Below are positions 8,478 to 16,116 of a stretch of 64,000 nucleotides of DNA, piece by piece. This DNA is from CAMBRQ01 sp945870325 (GTDB lineage Bacteria; Bacillota; Clostridia; Lachnospirales; Lachnospiraceae). The DNA is taken from assembly GCF_050313795.1 (NCBI RefSeq), contig NZ_JBNPMC010000001.1:310001-374000 (forward strand). Reading direction: 5' to 3'. Every line of letters starts with the position of its first letter. Position 1 is the first letter of the stretch. Made by a program: the position numbers and the translations under genes. The notes beneath the pieces were generated by a model. That model worked only from the letters and a program-made list of their open reading frames with translations, made no database searches and was not told the DNA's origin.

Positions 8478-9560
8478 TTACGCTTCCGTTTTTCTCAATA
8501 TCCAATAGGCACCATACTGTATCCCATCATGCCCCCTCAATGTCTCCCGCCTTTTCTGAAATCCCAATTCTGTCAATGCCTCCGCGCGTTCCTGCGCTTC
8601 TGGCACTGCCTTTGTAGCCAGAATTTCACAGGAAAACATAAGAAAAGCAGGGGAAAGCAGAGGCTTCAGTATTTCTTTGATACACTCCCTCTTTTCATAA
8701 TCACTGCGCAGATCCAGCCTCAGCAAACCGCATTCTGTAAAATAATCTTCTGCATCCCTGTGAAACAGCTCAATTGTCCCCACTGCTTCTCCAATGGCAC
8801 GGTCAAAAATACTCCATCTGACAAAACCTTTTCTTTCATATTCCCAAAGCCAGTACCGGATTGCTTCTTCCATACGTTCCAGAGATGTATAGTGGAACGT
8901 ATCTCCATGGCAATTGTCACTGTTAAACAGCGGTACTGCTTTCTCATCGGAATATACCTTCAGCAGGTCTGATCCATCAGACTCTTCCACCAGACGCAGA
9001 CGATATCTCCCGGTGTCAAATATCGGGCAATCCTCATACACCTTCCCATAATCAGAGGTTTTCTTACGCACAGCAAACACTTCGCAATTTGTTCTCCAAG
9101 AACCGTCTTCCATTACCGTTACGTTTTTCCAGTGAAAGGTATCTCCTGCTATCCTGTCAAATACCCATTTTGCACAGGCATCGCTCAATACCGTGCAGAC
9201 AATCCCGCCTTCCTCTCTCTGTATCCTCAGCCGGGTCATACTTCCTCTTGTTGTATAAACCATATCGTAGCCCTTCGTTTCCGGCTGAAACATCCGAATG
9301 GCTGCTCCATATTCCCCATCCGGCTGCGGATTACTCTCTCTTGTGGCCCTGGATGGGCAGATAAAGAGGTCTTCAATACAGGTTCCGTCCAACGCCCGGC
9401 GGAACAGCCATTCCCCCTCCACATGACGTCCCCCCTTTCCATCCATAACATCATAGTAATCAAACTCCCAGTCTCCCAACAAGGATGCAAACCAGTCGTA
9501 CTGCTCCGGAATTTTAGAAACTTCCCGGCATTCCAATAACGCTTTTACAAATTCACTCAT
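8478..9560 (-). CDS. DUF1579-like domain fused to a GNAT acetyltransferase
   Basis: 360 residues. The N-terminal ~170 residues (FASLLGDWEFDYYDVMDG, GEWLFRRALDGTCIEDLFI) look like the lipocalin-like DUF1579/heme-binding-like family. The C-terminal ~180 residues (RYRLRLVEESDGSDLLKVYS, WSIFDRAIGEAVGTIELF) resemble a RimJ/RimL-type GNAT domain, though acetyl-CoA loop residues are poorly conserved. AGAGGATACAATGT precedes ATG 9560. It sits 50 bases downstream of a WYL regulator on the same strand, so the regulator may control it. Substrate unknown. Confidence 0.65.
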   Translation of the reverse strand: MSEFVKALLECREVSKIPEQYDWFASLLGDWEFDYYDVMDGKGGRHVEGEWLFRRALDGTCIEDLFICPSRATRESNPQPDGEYGAAIRMFQPETKGYDMVYTTRGSMTRLRIQREEGGIVCTVLSDACAKWVFDRIAGDTFHWKNVTVMEDGSWRTNCEVFAVRKKTSDYGKVYEDCPIFDTGRYRLRLVEESDGSDLLKVYSDEKAVPLFNSDNCHGDTFHYTSLERMEEAIRYWLWEYERKGFVRWSIFDRAIGEAVGTIELFHRDAEDYFTECGLLRLDLRSDYEKRECIKEILKPLLSPAFLMFSCEILATKAVPEAQERAEALTELGFQKRRETLRGHDGIQYGAYWILRKTEA

Positions 9561-9610
9561 ACATTGTATCCTCTCTTTTTTCTTAGCATCTTATCACATG
9601 TATGCGACAG

Positions 9611-10531
9611 CTATATGTCGTAATTAGATAAAAAATTTTGAGCTGTTTCAATCAGCTCATTACGATACATCTCCGGCGAAATCACCGTAACCTGGTTTCC
9701 AAGGCTAAGTAATAATGCTTTCCATAACCGTTCCCCCGGAGGGACCCGAATCCACGCCCGTGACATTTCTCCGGAAAGTTCTTCCATCTCACTGTCTGGA
9801 AAATATTCTTCGATGATGCTATTTATTTTACTGTCAAAATGTACTTCGATTGTGACACAGGTATCCGAATATGCCTCATCCGCCTGTTTTATAAGAAGTC
9901 CCACATCCTCATGCTTCTTATCAGAATGTTTGGAAGTTACCCGTAATTCTGAGATTCTTGCTATTTTAAAAGTACGGTATGCTTCCTGCGGCACAGACCA
10001 GACGAACAAATACCACGAATACCATTTATATTGGATTGCCAGCGGCTGAACCAGCCGCCGTGTTTCCTGCCCCTTCGCATCCCTGTACGAAAAGGTTACC
10101 AGTTTTTCCTCTGCGATGGCCTTTTCCAAAATCAGATTGTCCCATTGTACCTTTCGGTTTTCCTTCGCGATTCCAAAATCGAAAAAGGTCTTCTGACTTT
10201 CTGTATCCTCAGAAACAGCATGATACTTTTCTATCAATCCTGCCAGTGTTTCATTTGCGTAAGAGGTCGCCAGGCTTTCCAGCGCCTGCCGGATCATTTG
10301 CTGTTCATCCCTGCGGATATCACAATTTTTCATCTTATAAGACGGAAGAATCGAATAGCCTCCGTTTTTTCCATGGTTTGAATAAACCGGAATGCCTGCT
10401 TCCGTGATACACACCATATCACGCTGAATCGTTCTGACTGTCACGTGAAATTTTTCTGCCAAAACACTTGCTGATACGTTTTCATGATTTAAAAGATAGA
10501 TAATAATCTCCAATAATCTGTCAATTTTCAT
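9611..10531 (-). CDS. YafY-type HTH_11/WYL transcriptional regulator
   Basis: 306 residues. An N-terminal HTH_11 domain (LAEKFHVTVRTIQRDM, YSNHGKNGGYSI) is followed by a WYL domain (VQPLAIQYKWYSWYLFVWS, FKIARISEL) and a WCX extension (WKALLLSLGNQVTVISP). WYL regulators sense ligands or nucleic acid and control DNA-damage, defence or metabolic genes. It probably regulates the adjacent DUF1579-GNAT gene. Confidence 0.85.
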   Translation of the reverse strand: MKIDRLLEIIIYLLNHENVSASVLAEKFHVTVRTIQRDMVCITEAGIPVYSNHGKNGGYSILPSYKMKNCDIRRDEQQMIRQALESLATSYANETLAGLIEKYHAVSEDTESQKTFFDFGIAKENRKVQWDNLILEKAIAEEKLVTFSYRDAKGQETRRLVQPLAIQYKWYSWYLFVWSVPQEAYRTFKIARISELRVTSKHSDKKHEDVGLLIKQADEAYSDTCVTIEVHFDSKINSIIEEYFPDSEMEELSGEMSRAWIRVPPGERLWKALLLSLGNQVTVISPEMYRNELIETAQNFLSNYDI

Positions 10532-10688
10532 ATTAAAATCATCTCTTCCCTGTTTTCATATCCGGGAAAGTCAGCCCAAAGTCCAGAACTTCCTTCCTCT
10601 CTTTCATCACGAACTGCCTCCTGTCAAAATTATTCTATAATCCATATAACTCTCCAATTTATCATTTTATATAGCCATCATACCTTGT

Positions 10689-11018
10689 CTATACCAGCAG
10701 ATTCTCATCTCCCCAGGATTTCATATAATCAAGAACGGATAAAAAGCTCTTCCCAAGATCTGTCAACGTATACTCCACCCGTGGAGGAACCTCACAGAAA
10801 TCATGCCGGATAATGAAGCCATCTGCTTCCAGTTCCCGGAGCTGCTTCGTAAGAGAGCTTTCTGTAATTTCCCCTATCTGGCGGCGAAGCTGTCCGAAAC
10901 GCCGGATATCACACTTTCCAATATACCAGAGAAGCTCAATCTTATATTTCCCTCCCAGTAATTTCTGCACCATAGAAATCGTCTTACAACGGTTTGCTGC
11001 TTCTTCCGATTTTCTCAT
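10689..11018 (-). CDS. HxlR family transcriptional regulator
   Basis: 109 residues. The winged helix is typical of HxlR/MarR-like redox or aldehyde sensors (KYKIELLWYIGKCDIRRFGQL, ITESSLTKQLRELEADGFI, PPRVEYTLTDLGKS). One cysteine (CDIRRF) is near the usual sensing position and a second (NRCKT) lies at the N-terminus. Start 11018 is preferred over 11045 because GGAAGGAG lies 8 bases upstream. Divergent from the radical SAM gene, with a palindromic operator between them. Confidence 0.85.
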   Translation of the reverse strand: MRKSEEAANRCKTISMVQKLLGGKYKIELLWYIGKCDIRRFGQLRRQIGEITESSLTKQLRELEADGFIIRHDFCEVPPRVEYTLTDLGKSFLSVLDYMKSWGDENLLV

Positions 11019-11079
11019 TTCTCCATCTCCTTCCCTCAACATCATACCCTATTCTGCGCAAAAATAAAAGGTACTGCAA

Positions 11080-11120
11080 AAAAGTACAGTACTTTTCTTT
11101 TTGGTGTGCTTTGCTATAAT
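11080..11120 (+). promoter_or_regulatory. Candidate HxlR operator overlapping the radical SAM promoter
   Basis: A perfect 8+8-bp palindrome around one base (AAAAGTACAGTACTTTT, 11080-11096) overlaps the -35 position of a promoter whose -10 is TATAAT at 11115-11120. GTAC-containing dyads are typical for HxlR regulators. A third GTAC lies at 11071. Binding here would repress the radical SAM gene and possibly hxlR itself. Confidence 0.6.
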
Positions 11121-11138
11121 CATCCTAACGGGACAGCA

Positions 11139-11168
11139 ATGTACAGGTTTGCCTCGTTGCCTGTACAT
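11139..11168 (+). other. Perfect hairpin in the radical SAM leader
   Basis: ATGTACAGG (11139-11147) and CCTGTACAT (11160-11168) form a 9-bp perfect stem with a 12-base loop, between the -10 box and the ribosome binding site. It lacks a T run, so it is not a terminator. It may be a second operator or an mRNA leader structure. Confidence 0.45.
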
Positions 11169-11196
11169 AATCTTAATTTGATTTGAGGTGGTTATC

Positions 11197-12132
11197 ATGC
11201 ATTACACAGGAACAATCTGGCGTCCGCCCTATGAAGCAGACTCGCTTCTGCTGGAAGTAACAGCGGGCTGTACCCATCATAAGTGCAAGTTCTGTACCCT
11301 GTACAGTGATTTGCCGTTCAAATTCAGAATGTCACCTATGGAAGACATAGAAGACGATTTACTGGAAGCTCAGGTTCTGCGTACAAATCCCTATTCAAAA
11401 ATGTTAACCCGCCTGCAGGGAAAAGAAAACCCGGAGCCAATTCACCGTGTTTTCTTAACAGGAGCCAACCCATTTGTCCTGAAAACAGAAAAATTACTTG
11501 GAATTGCATCCCTCATTCACAAGTATTTTCCCTCTGTTAAATCCATTGGATGCTTTGCCCGCATTACGGATTCCATAAAGAAGACAGATGATGAGCTGAT
11601 CCGGCTTCGGCAGGCAGGATACACCGGGCTGACCATCGGCGTTGAAACAGGAGATGATGATGCACTTGCCTTTATGCGTAAAGGGTATACTTCCAAGGAC
11701 ATTCTAACCCAATGCAAAAGATTAGAGCAGACCGGTATCGAATATGGCTTCTTCTATCTGACCAGTATTTCCGGTAAGGGACACGGCGAAACCGGAGCAA
11801 AATTATCCGCAGGAATATTCAATCAGCTTCATCCGTTCCTAATTGGTCCAAATATGCTGACAGTTTATCCGGAATCCGATTTATATCAGGAAATCCAAAA
11901 CGGAAACTGGCAGGAAGAAGGTGAACTGGAAAAATACCGTGAACTCCGTACCCTTGTGGAAAATCTGAATATATCCACCTATTTCGCCGCAATGGGAGCT
12001 TCCAATGCTTTCCAGCTCAGGGGACATTTGCCGGAGGATAAACCGAAATTATTGGAAACATTTGATAAAATCATTTCTGAAGTCAGTGAAGAAGATCTGC
12101 GAAATTACAGAAAAAATCTCCCGCATCTGTAA
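11197..12132 (+). CDS. Radical SAM protein of unknown specificity
   Basis: 311 residues. The N-terminal cysteine cluster TAGCTHHKCKFC has C-x4-C-x2-C spacing, as in Elp3/HemN-like B12-independent radical SAM subfamilies. A TIM-barrel core follows (HRVFLTGANPF, TGLTIGVETGDDDAL, YGFFYLTSISGKGHGE). ATG 11197 follows GAGGTGG by 5 bases; the GTG at 11188 lies inside that site. It is paired divergently with an HxlR regulator, suggesting induction by a small electrophile or redox signal. Substrate unknown. Confidence 0.8.
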   Translation: MHYTGTIWRPPYEADSLLLEVTAGCTHHKCKFCTLYSDLPFKFRMSPMEDIEDDLLEAQVLRTNPYSKMLTRLQGKENPEPIHRVFLTGANPFVLKTEKLLGIASLIHKYFPSVKSIGCFARITDSIKKTDDELIRLRQAGYTGLTIGVETGDDDALAFMRKGYTSKDILTQCKRLEQTGIEYGFFYLTSISGKGHGETGAKLSAGIFNQLHPFLIGPNMLTVYPESDLYQEIQNGNWQEEGELEKYRELRTLVENLNISTYFAAMGASNAFQLRGHLPEDKPKLLETFDKIISEVSEEDLRNYRKNLPHL

Positions 12133-12140
12133 TTCTGAAA

Positions 12141-12171
12141 TCCGGCAGAGAATACCGTATTCCCTGCCGGA
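12141..12171 (+). terminator. Hairpin after the radical SAM gene
   Basis: TCCGGCAG (12141-12148) pairs with CTGCCGGA (12164-12171) and the stem extends inward with one mismatch. It begins 9 bases after the stop codon and is followed by ATATTTT. Confidence 0.7.
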
Positions 12172-12296
12172 ATATTTTAAAAACGATCTATGTGTTCCTG
12201 TGTCACAAGTGCAGCGTATTATTGGTCTGCTTATCCCTCGCCTGACCCAAACCCCAAAAACCTGATTCCCATTCATTATCCCCTAAAATTAAACGC

Positions 12297-12327
12297 AGAA
12301 AAGGCACCTGCATTCCTGCAAGTGCCT
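12297..12327 (-). terminator. Terminator of the zinc-ribbon regulator gene
   Basis: Arms 12302-12312 and 12317-12327 (AGGCACCTGCA against TGCAAGTGCCT, one mismatch) are followed on the minus strand by TTTT. Confidence 0.55.
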
Positions 12328-12360
12328 GTAACTTCTATATTTACTTTTAAAAATCATTCA

Positions 12361-12407
12361 AACCGCACAGGTGGAATATCAAGAATATTGCAACCGCACA
12401 GGTGGAA
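12361..12407. repeat. Two direct copies of a 16-bp sequence
   Basis: AACCGCACAGGTGGAA occurs at 12361-12376 and again at 12392-12407, 31 bases apart, just beyond the stop of the zinc-ribbon regulator. Origin unknown; too short and isolated for a CRISPR. Confidence 0.7.
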
Positions 12408-12408
12408 A

Positions 12409-12852
12409 TTATTTCCAGTGTTTCAATTGTGAAAGATACACATCAAACTGGATGCGCCGATCTTCGTCTTTCAGATTGTCAGGATTCGGCATATGGCTCA
12501 CAAGATAATCCAACAGCGACTCCTTTGACTGATAGACAAATTTTCCATCCGCATAACACCACTTGCAGTAATCTTCATTATAGCTTCCATCCTTTTCGCG
12601 GCTGATCAAACTATCTTCATTCAAGGGCATACCGCAGCATTGGCAAATAAGCTGCCGCGGAGTCCCTAACAGTGTATTAATTGATACATTAAATTCTTTT
12701 GACAACAATTTCAATGATTCTGTATCCGGCTGTGTCTCGCCGTTTTCCCAACGGCTGACAGCCTGCCTGCTGATCATCAGGCGCTCCGCCATCTGCTCCT
12801 GCGTAAGACCATTCTTTTCACGCAGTTTCTTAATGATATCCCGTGTTTCCAT
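12409..12852 (-). CDS. XRE family regulator with C-terminal zinc ribbon
   Basis: 147 residues. An XRE helix-turn-helix occupies residues 1-60 (LTQEQMAERLMISRQAVSRW, ENGETQPDTESL). It is followed by a putative zinc-ribbon domain with ligands CQCCGMPL and DYCKWCYADG. This architecture is common in Clostridia and Bacilli; the ribbon may sense metal or redox state. Located alone, with a terminator downstream. Confidence 0.85.
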   Translation of the reverse strand: METRDIIKKLREKNGLTQEQMAERLMISRQAVSRWENGETQPDTESLKLLSKEFNVSINTLLGTPRQLICQCCGMPLNEDSLISREKDGSYNEDYCKWCYADGKFVYQSKESLLDYLVSHMPNPDNLKDEDRRIQFDVYLSQLKHWK

Positions 12853-13059
12853 CCCTGCTCATCCTCAACCTTTCTGCTTAATAATGTACTCTCATTATAA
12901 ATTGATGTTTCACACCTGACAAGCAACCCGCTGTTGCTGTTATTCCCCGAACAGTATAACGCATTTTAGGATAAAAACGTTCAAAAATGGCACTGTATTG
13001 GCACCGTAACGGCACTGGAAAATCCTACCACTCAGCGCCAAGATCAGTCTGCTACTCTG

Positions 13060-13587
13060 TCAGGCAGTCTCTTCTGCATCCGTTTTTCCTCTTTCTCCAT
13101 TTATAATCCTTTCCGCCGCCTGCTCCGGCATTATATGGGAAACATCTATTTTTTCCGTATCCAGTTTTTCATATAAACCAATCCTGGCAATACTTCTCTG
13201 AATCACGTCCTCTGACCGGATACCTGCGTCTATATCCTTTTGCAGACGTTTCCTTAAAACATCCGCATCACACATCAAAGAAATGGTATATATCTGACAA
13301 TCTTCTGTTTCCAACTTTGATATAATTTCATCTATAATACCCTACTCGTGCATTACCCAACAGAATATGATATTCTCATATGCGCTGCAACGAATAAACT
13401 GATTCAGCAGAAAACAGATATTCTCCATTACCATTTTCTTTATTTTCGGTGTTACCTGAAAGGGATGCATGTCCCAGCACCAGTCCCCGTCAAGAAAAAC
13501 ACAGTTCGGAAGTTTATTTTTCAAAATCCGGCAGGTGGTAGTTTTTCCAACTCCCATCATTCCGCCTATTAAGTAAATATTTTTCAT
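13060..13587 (-). pseudogene. P-loop nucleotide kinase interrupted by one nonsense codon
   Basis: The first part (ATG 13587) carries a Walker A motif (GGMMGVGKTTTCRIL) and VFLDGDWCWDMHPF. Translation stops at TAG (13342-13344) after ENIIFCWVMHE, but the same frame continues as GIIDEIISKLETEDCQIYTI and RKRLQKDIDAGIR to a stop at 13060. A CAG to TAG change explains the interruption. The intact family is small AAA/adenylate-kinase-like proteins of about 170-180 residues. Probably inactive in this strain unless the stop is suppressed. Confidence 0.8.
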
Positions 13588-13594
13588 AGTCTTC

Positions 13595-14038
13595 TTATTC
13601 CTGCAATTCCAATACCATCAGGTAGTCTTCATTCTGCTCCCTTAATACCTGAAATCCCAGTTTCCAATACAGAAAAATTCCTGCACATCTCTTTTTCCAT
13701 AGTATGATAGCAGAGGAAATCTCCATTTTCCGTTTCAATCTTTTCATACGAAATAATTTGATACCCCGTTTCAGATACATACTTTCCGCCGGGAAAGAAG
13801 CGTCTACATGAACCCTGGGATAATTTTCCAAAATCCTTGTTTCCAGCAAATCCATCAATTTGCTTCCATATCCCTTTCCCTGATATTCAGGCAAAATAAA
13901 CAATCTGCAAATCTCATTCTTCCGGATGCTCCCGGTTCCTATGATGTTTCCCTGTACCATCGCAAAATAGATTTTTTCGGAATACATCACTTCTTCAATC
14001 CTTGCTTCACTGTGCAGATCAAGAAATATCAGACTCAA
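13595..14038 (-). pseudogene. Frameshifted GNAT acetyltransferase with remnant of a second GNAT
   Basis: The frame encodes a GNAT core (CRLFILPEYQGKGYGSKLMD, HVDASFPAESMYLKRG). After KRG the expected C-terminus (YQIISYEKIETENGDFLCYH) lies in the +1 frame, showing a one-base frameshift near 13760. The open frame then reads into YWKLGFQVLREQNEDYLMVL, which looks like the end of a different GNAT protein. The N-terminal ~50 residues of the family are missing and the start would be TTG. Two acetyltransferase fragments seem to be fused here. Confidence 0.7.
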
Positions 14039-14045
14039 ACATTTT

Positions 14046-14483
14046 TCAATTTTCTCCTAATTTATCCGTACAATCTTCAGGCTTTATAAGCCCTTCCTGA
14101 AACAATGTTTCAAATGTATTTACTGCTCCCCCATGCTCCACGATTTTCCCATCAACCACTTTGTCTATATCTACCCCGGTAAAAACCAGCTTTTTATTCG
14201 TAGGCTTCATTCCCAACCATTCGCCTTTATGTGTCCCTTCCATGATAAACTCAGAGATAACATGATCACCGTCACAATACTGCCTGATGATCTTCATAGA
14301 ATAATCGGGATATGTATTCTTTACTGCAATAAGATGGCTTCTCATTCCTTCAATTCCTATTAGAATCAATTCTTCTCCATTTTTATGCACACAGTCCTCA
14401 GATATATATTTCCCGACTTCTTCCAGCAGATGATTCGTCACCACAACTTCATAAAAATATTTCACGATTTCTTTTCTATCCAT
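14046..14483 (-). CDS. SnoaL-like/ester cyclase family protein
   Basis: 145 residues with the NTF2-like alpha+beta fold of the SnoaL/ester cyclase family (EGMRSHLIAVKNTYPDYSMKI, GTHKGEWLGMKPTNKKLVFT, IDKVVDGKIVEHGGAVN). Such proteins act on small hydrophobic or polyketide-like molecules, or have no known activity. GGGAGGTCGTG precedes ATG 14483; the GTG three bases upstream lies too close to that site. Confidence 0.75.
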   Translation of the reverse strand: MDRKEIVKYFYEVVVTNHLLEEVGKYISEDCVHKNGEELILIGIEGMRSHLIAVKNTYPDYSMKIIRQYCDGDHVISEFIMEGTHKGEWLGMKPTNKKLVFTGVDIDKVVDGKIVEHGGAVNTFETLFQEGLIKPEDCTDKLGEN

Positions 14484-14502
14484 CACGACCTCCCAGGCAA
14501 AA

Positions 14503-14900
14503 TTACTTTTTCTTTCTCAGTTTTAGCACAATACCCTGCTTATCTGCTGCCTTCTGAAACTGCTCTGTCACATAATTTTGCAGCAGCCACTTCAGAATAC
14601 GGATTTTCTCTTCCTGCTCTGCCCTGTACACCTCCACACCGATTTCCTGCTGCTTCTCCAAATCTTTTTTCCGGTTCTGATGCGTGACAAACGAATCAAA
14701 CGCATCAATATTCTCATATTTTTCACAAGAAAATTCCTGACACTGGCTGCAATATTCCGGCTTTTCATGCTGCAGGCTGCATCTGGCTATTTTGCAGGAC
14801 TGGTTTCCTTCATCGCCGCCGCATCCAGGTGCATAGGACACAGTCCGCAATTTAATCCACACAAAGAAAACAATAAATCTGATCTTGTAAAATCCTTCAA
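14503..14900 (-). pseudogene. Frameshifted DUF3795 cysteine-rich protein
   Basis: An N-terminal part, readable from a TTG at 14900 (GGGGAG upstream), gives MKDFTRSDLLFSLCGLNCGL then CPMHL. The remainder (CGGDEGNQSCKIARCSLQ, EYCSQCQEFSCEKYENID) is in another frame, open from 14862. The expected family sequence joins these with YCPGCGG, so a small deletion near 14815 broke the gene. DUF3795 proteins bind metal or clusters through their many cysteines; function unknown. Confidence 0.7.
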
Positions 14901-14923
14901 AATGTCTCTCCCCTCTACCCTGT

Positions 14924-15370
14924 TTAGCCTTTTATCTGCTCCACTTTCAGAACCATTTTTTGGCATGGATATTCAAATACCACCAGTTCTTCATCATCCA
15001 CAAATCCGCACGAATGATAACAGTAACGGGCAGCCATTCCTTTCTGGTCTCCTTCCCTAAATGTAATCACATGAACCACTTCCCCATCCTCAAAGCACTC
15101 TGCCATCCGTTTAATTAGTCGTTTCCCAACGCCCTGTTTTCGGAATTCCGGCATGACTGCCAGGAACATAAGCTCTTTTTCCTGATAAGAAAAAGTAAGC
15201 ATTCCCGCCAATCTGCCCTCTTTCTCCTCCAAAAGTGCTTCCTTATCGTCTATGGCCTTATCAAGTGCTTCCAGGAATTCTGTCTCCTGGTATCCGGGAA
15301 AAGCTTCTTTCACCTGTTCCATCATGGAACGTACCTTGTTAATATCCTCTTTCGTTACATATCGAATCAT
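14924..15370 (-). CDS. GNAT family N-acetyltransferase
   Basis: 148 residues with a clear acetyl-CoA loop (VMPEFRKQGVGKRLIKRM) and the usual beta strands (LMFLAVMP, VVHVITFREGD). The start codon at 15370 overlaps the stop of the upstream gene in an ATGA, indicating translational coupling. Substrate not predictable. Confidence 0.85.
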   Translation of the reverse strand: MIRYVTKEDINKVRSMMEQVKEAFPGYQETEFLEALDKAIDDKEALLEEKEGRLAGMLTFSYQEKELMFLAVMPEFRKQGVGKRLIKRMAECFEDGEVVHVITFREGDQKGMAARYCYHSCGFVDDEELVVFEYPCQKMVLKVEQIKG

Positions 15371-15666
15371 TGATTTTCACACCTTTCCGGATACTCCTTA
15401 TCCTTCCAATACCACCATTTCAATTTCTCCGGTTCATGCTGATCATGTTCTGCAAAATATACTGCGCAGCGAAATACATACAGCACACATCTGTCATCCT
15501 GGAATCCCTTTTTCATACAATCCAGACGATACAATTCTTCCGGGTCTTTTCCCCTTAAGTCTGAAATGCAGTAGATTCCAATATTTTTCAAATGCTGTTC
15601 CATATTTGCTCCCACACCCGGTATCTTCTTCAAATCACCGGTTTTATTCTCCTCATTCTGCATCAT
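15367..15666 (-). CDS. Cdd1-like helix-hairpin-helix protein
   Basis: 99 residues of the 'pathogenicity locus' Cdd1 family, first noted beside the C. difficile toxin locus. It has a helix-hairpin-helix (LKKIPGVGANMEQHLKNIG), then ISDLRGKDPEELYRLDC and a tryptophan-rich end (KLKWWYWKDKE). GGAGGATTTGGG precedes ATG 15666. Coupled to the downstream GNAT gene by stop-start overlap. Probably nucleic-acid binding; the role is unknown. Confidence 0.8.
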   Translation of the reverse strand: MMQNEENKTGDLKKIPGVGANMEQHLKNIGIYCISDLRGKDPEELYRLDCMKKGFQDDRCVLYVFRCAVYFAEHDQHEPEKLKWWYWKDKEYPERCENQ

Positions 15667-15894
15667 CCCAAATCCTCCTGCTGGAAAGGCATGGGTGATT
15701 TTATATTGTCAATATCCCCAGATTGTCCATACCCTCTCTCCATTTCAAAATACAGCTTTTCTTCTTTTCATCGTATCGTAAATAAGTGTGACAACTATCT
15801 GTCAGTTTCAACCTTCAATCTTCATTTTTTCAGTATATCATGGAACCCTATACAGACACCATAATATTTCGCATACAAAGATTAATTTTCTGTG

Positions 15895-15989
15895 CAGTAT
15901 AAACTTTCGTTCCGTGGTTCTCACTTTTGCCACAGAGTATAGACTTTTGCCAAAAAGTACAGGGTTTCGTCCCGTGGTACCCACTTTCC
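15895..15989. repeat. Imperfect repeats in a 450-bp gene-free stretch
   Basis: The 15667-16116 gap has no gene. It contains two copies of a 26-bp unit (TTTCGTTCCGTGGTTCTCAC at 15904 and TTTCGTCCCGTGGTACCCAC at 15964) exactly 60 bases apart. A shorter motif also recurs three times (AGTATAAACTTTCG, AGTATAGACTTTTG, AGTACAGGGTTTCG). No hairpin or coding frame explains them. Confidence 0.6.
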
Positions 15990-16116
15990 CGAATACCACA
16001 GAACAAAACCCTATTTTCCTCTTACCCCACCCGGAGTAAAATTTTCAATTCACATCTGACTTCTTCGTAAAAACACAAGTCCATTTTTCCCAAAAGTGCC
16101 CGAAAAGCCCGGAAAA

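Noticed and set aside
12361..12407. Possible mini-CRISPR from two 16-bp repeats
   Set aside because: Only two short repeats, spacer of 15 bases, no cas genes.
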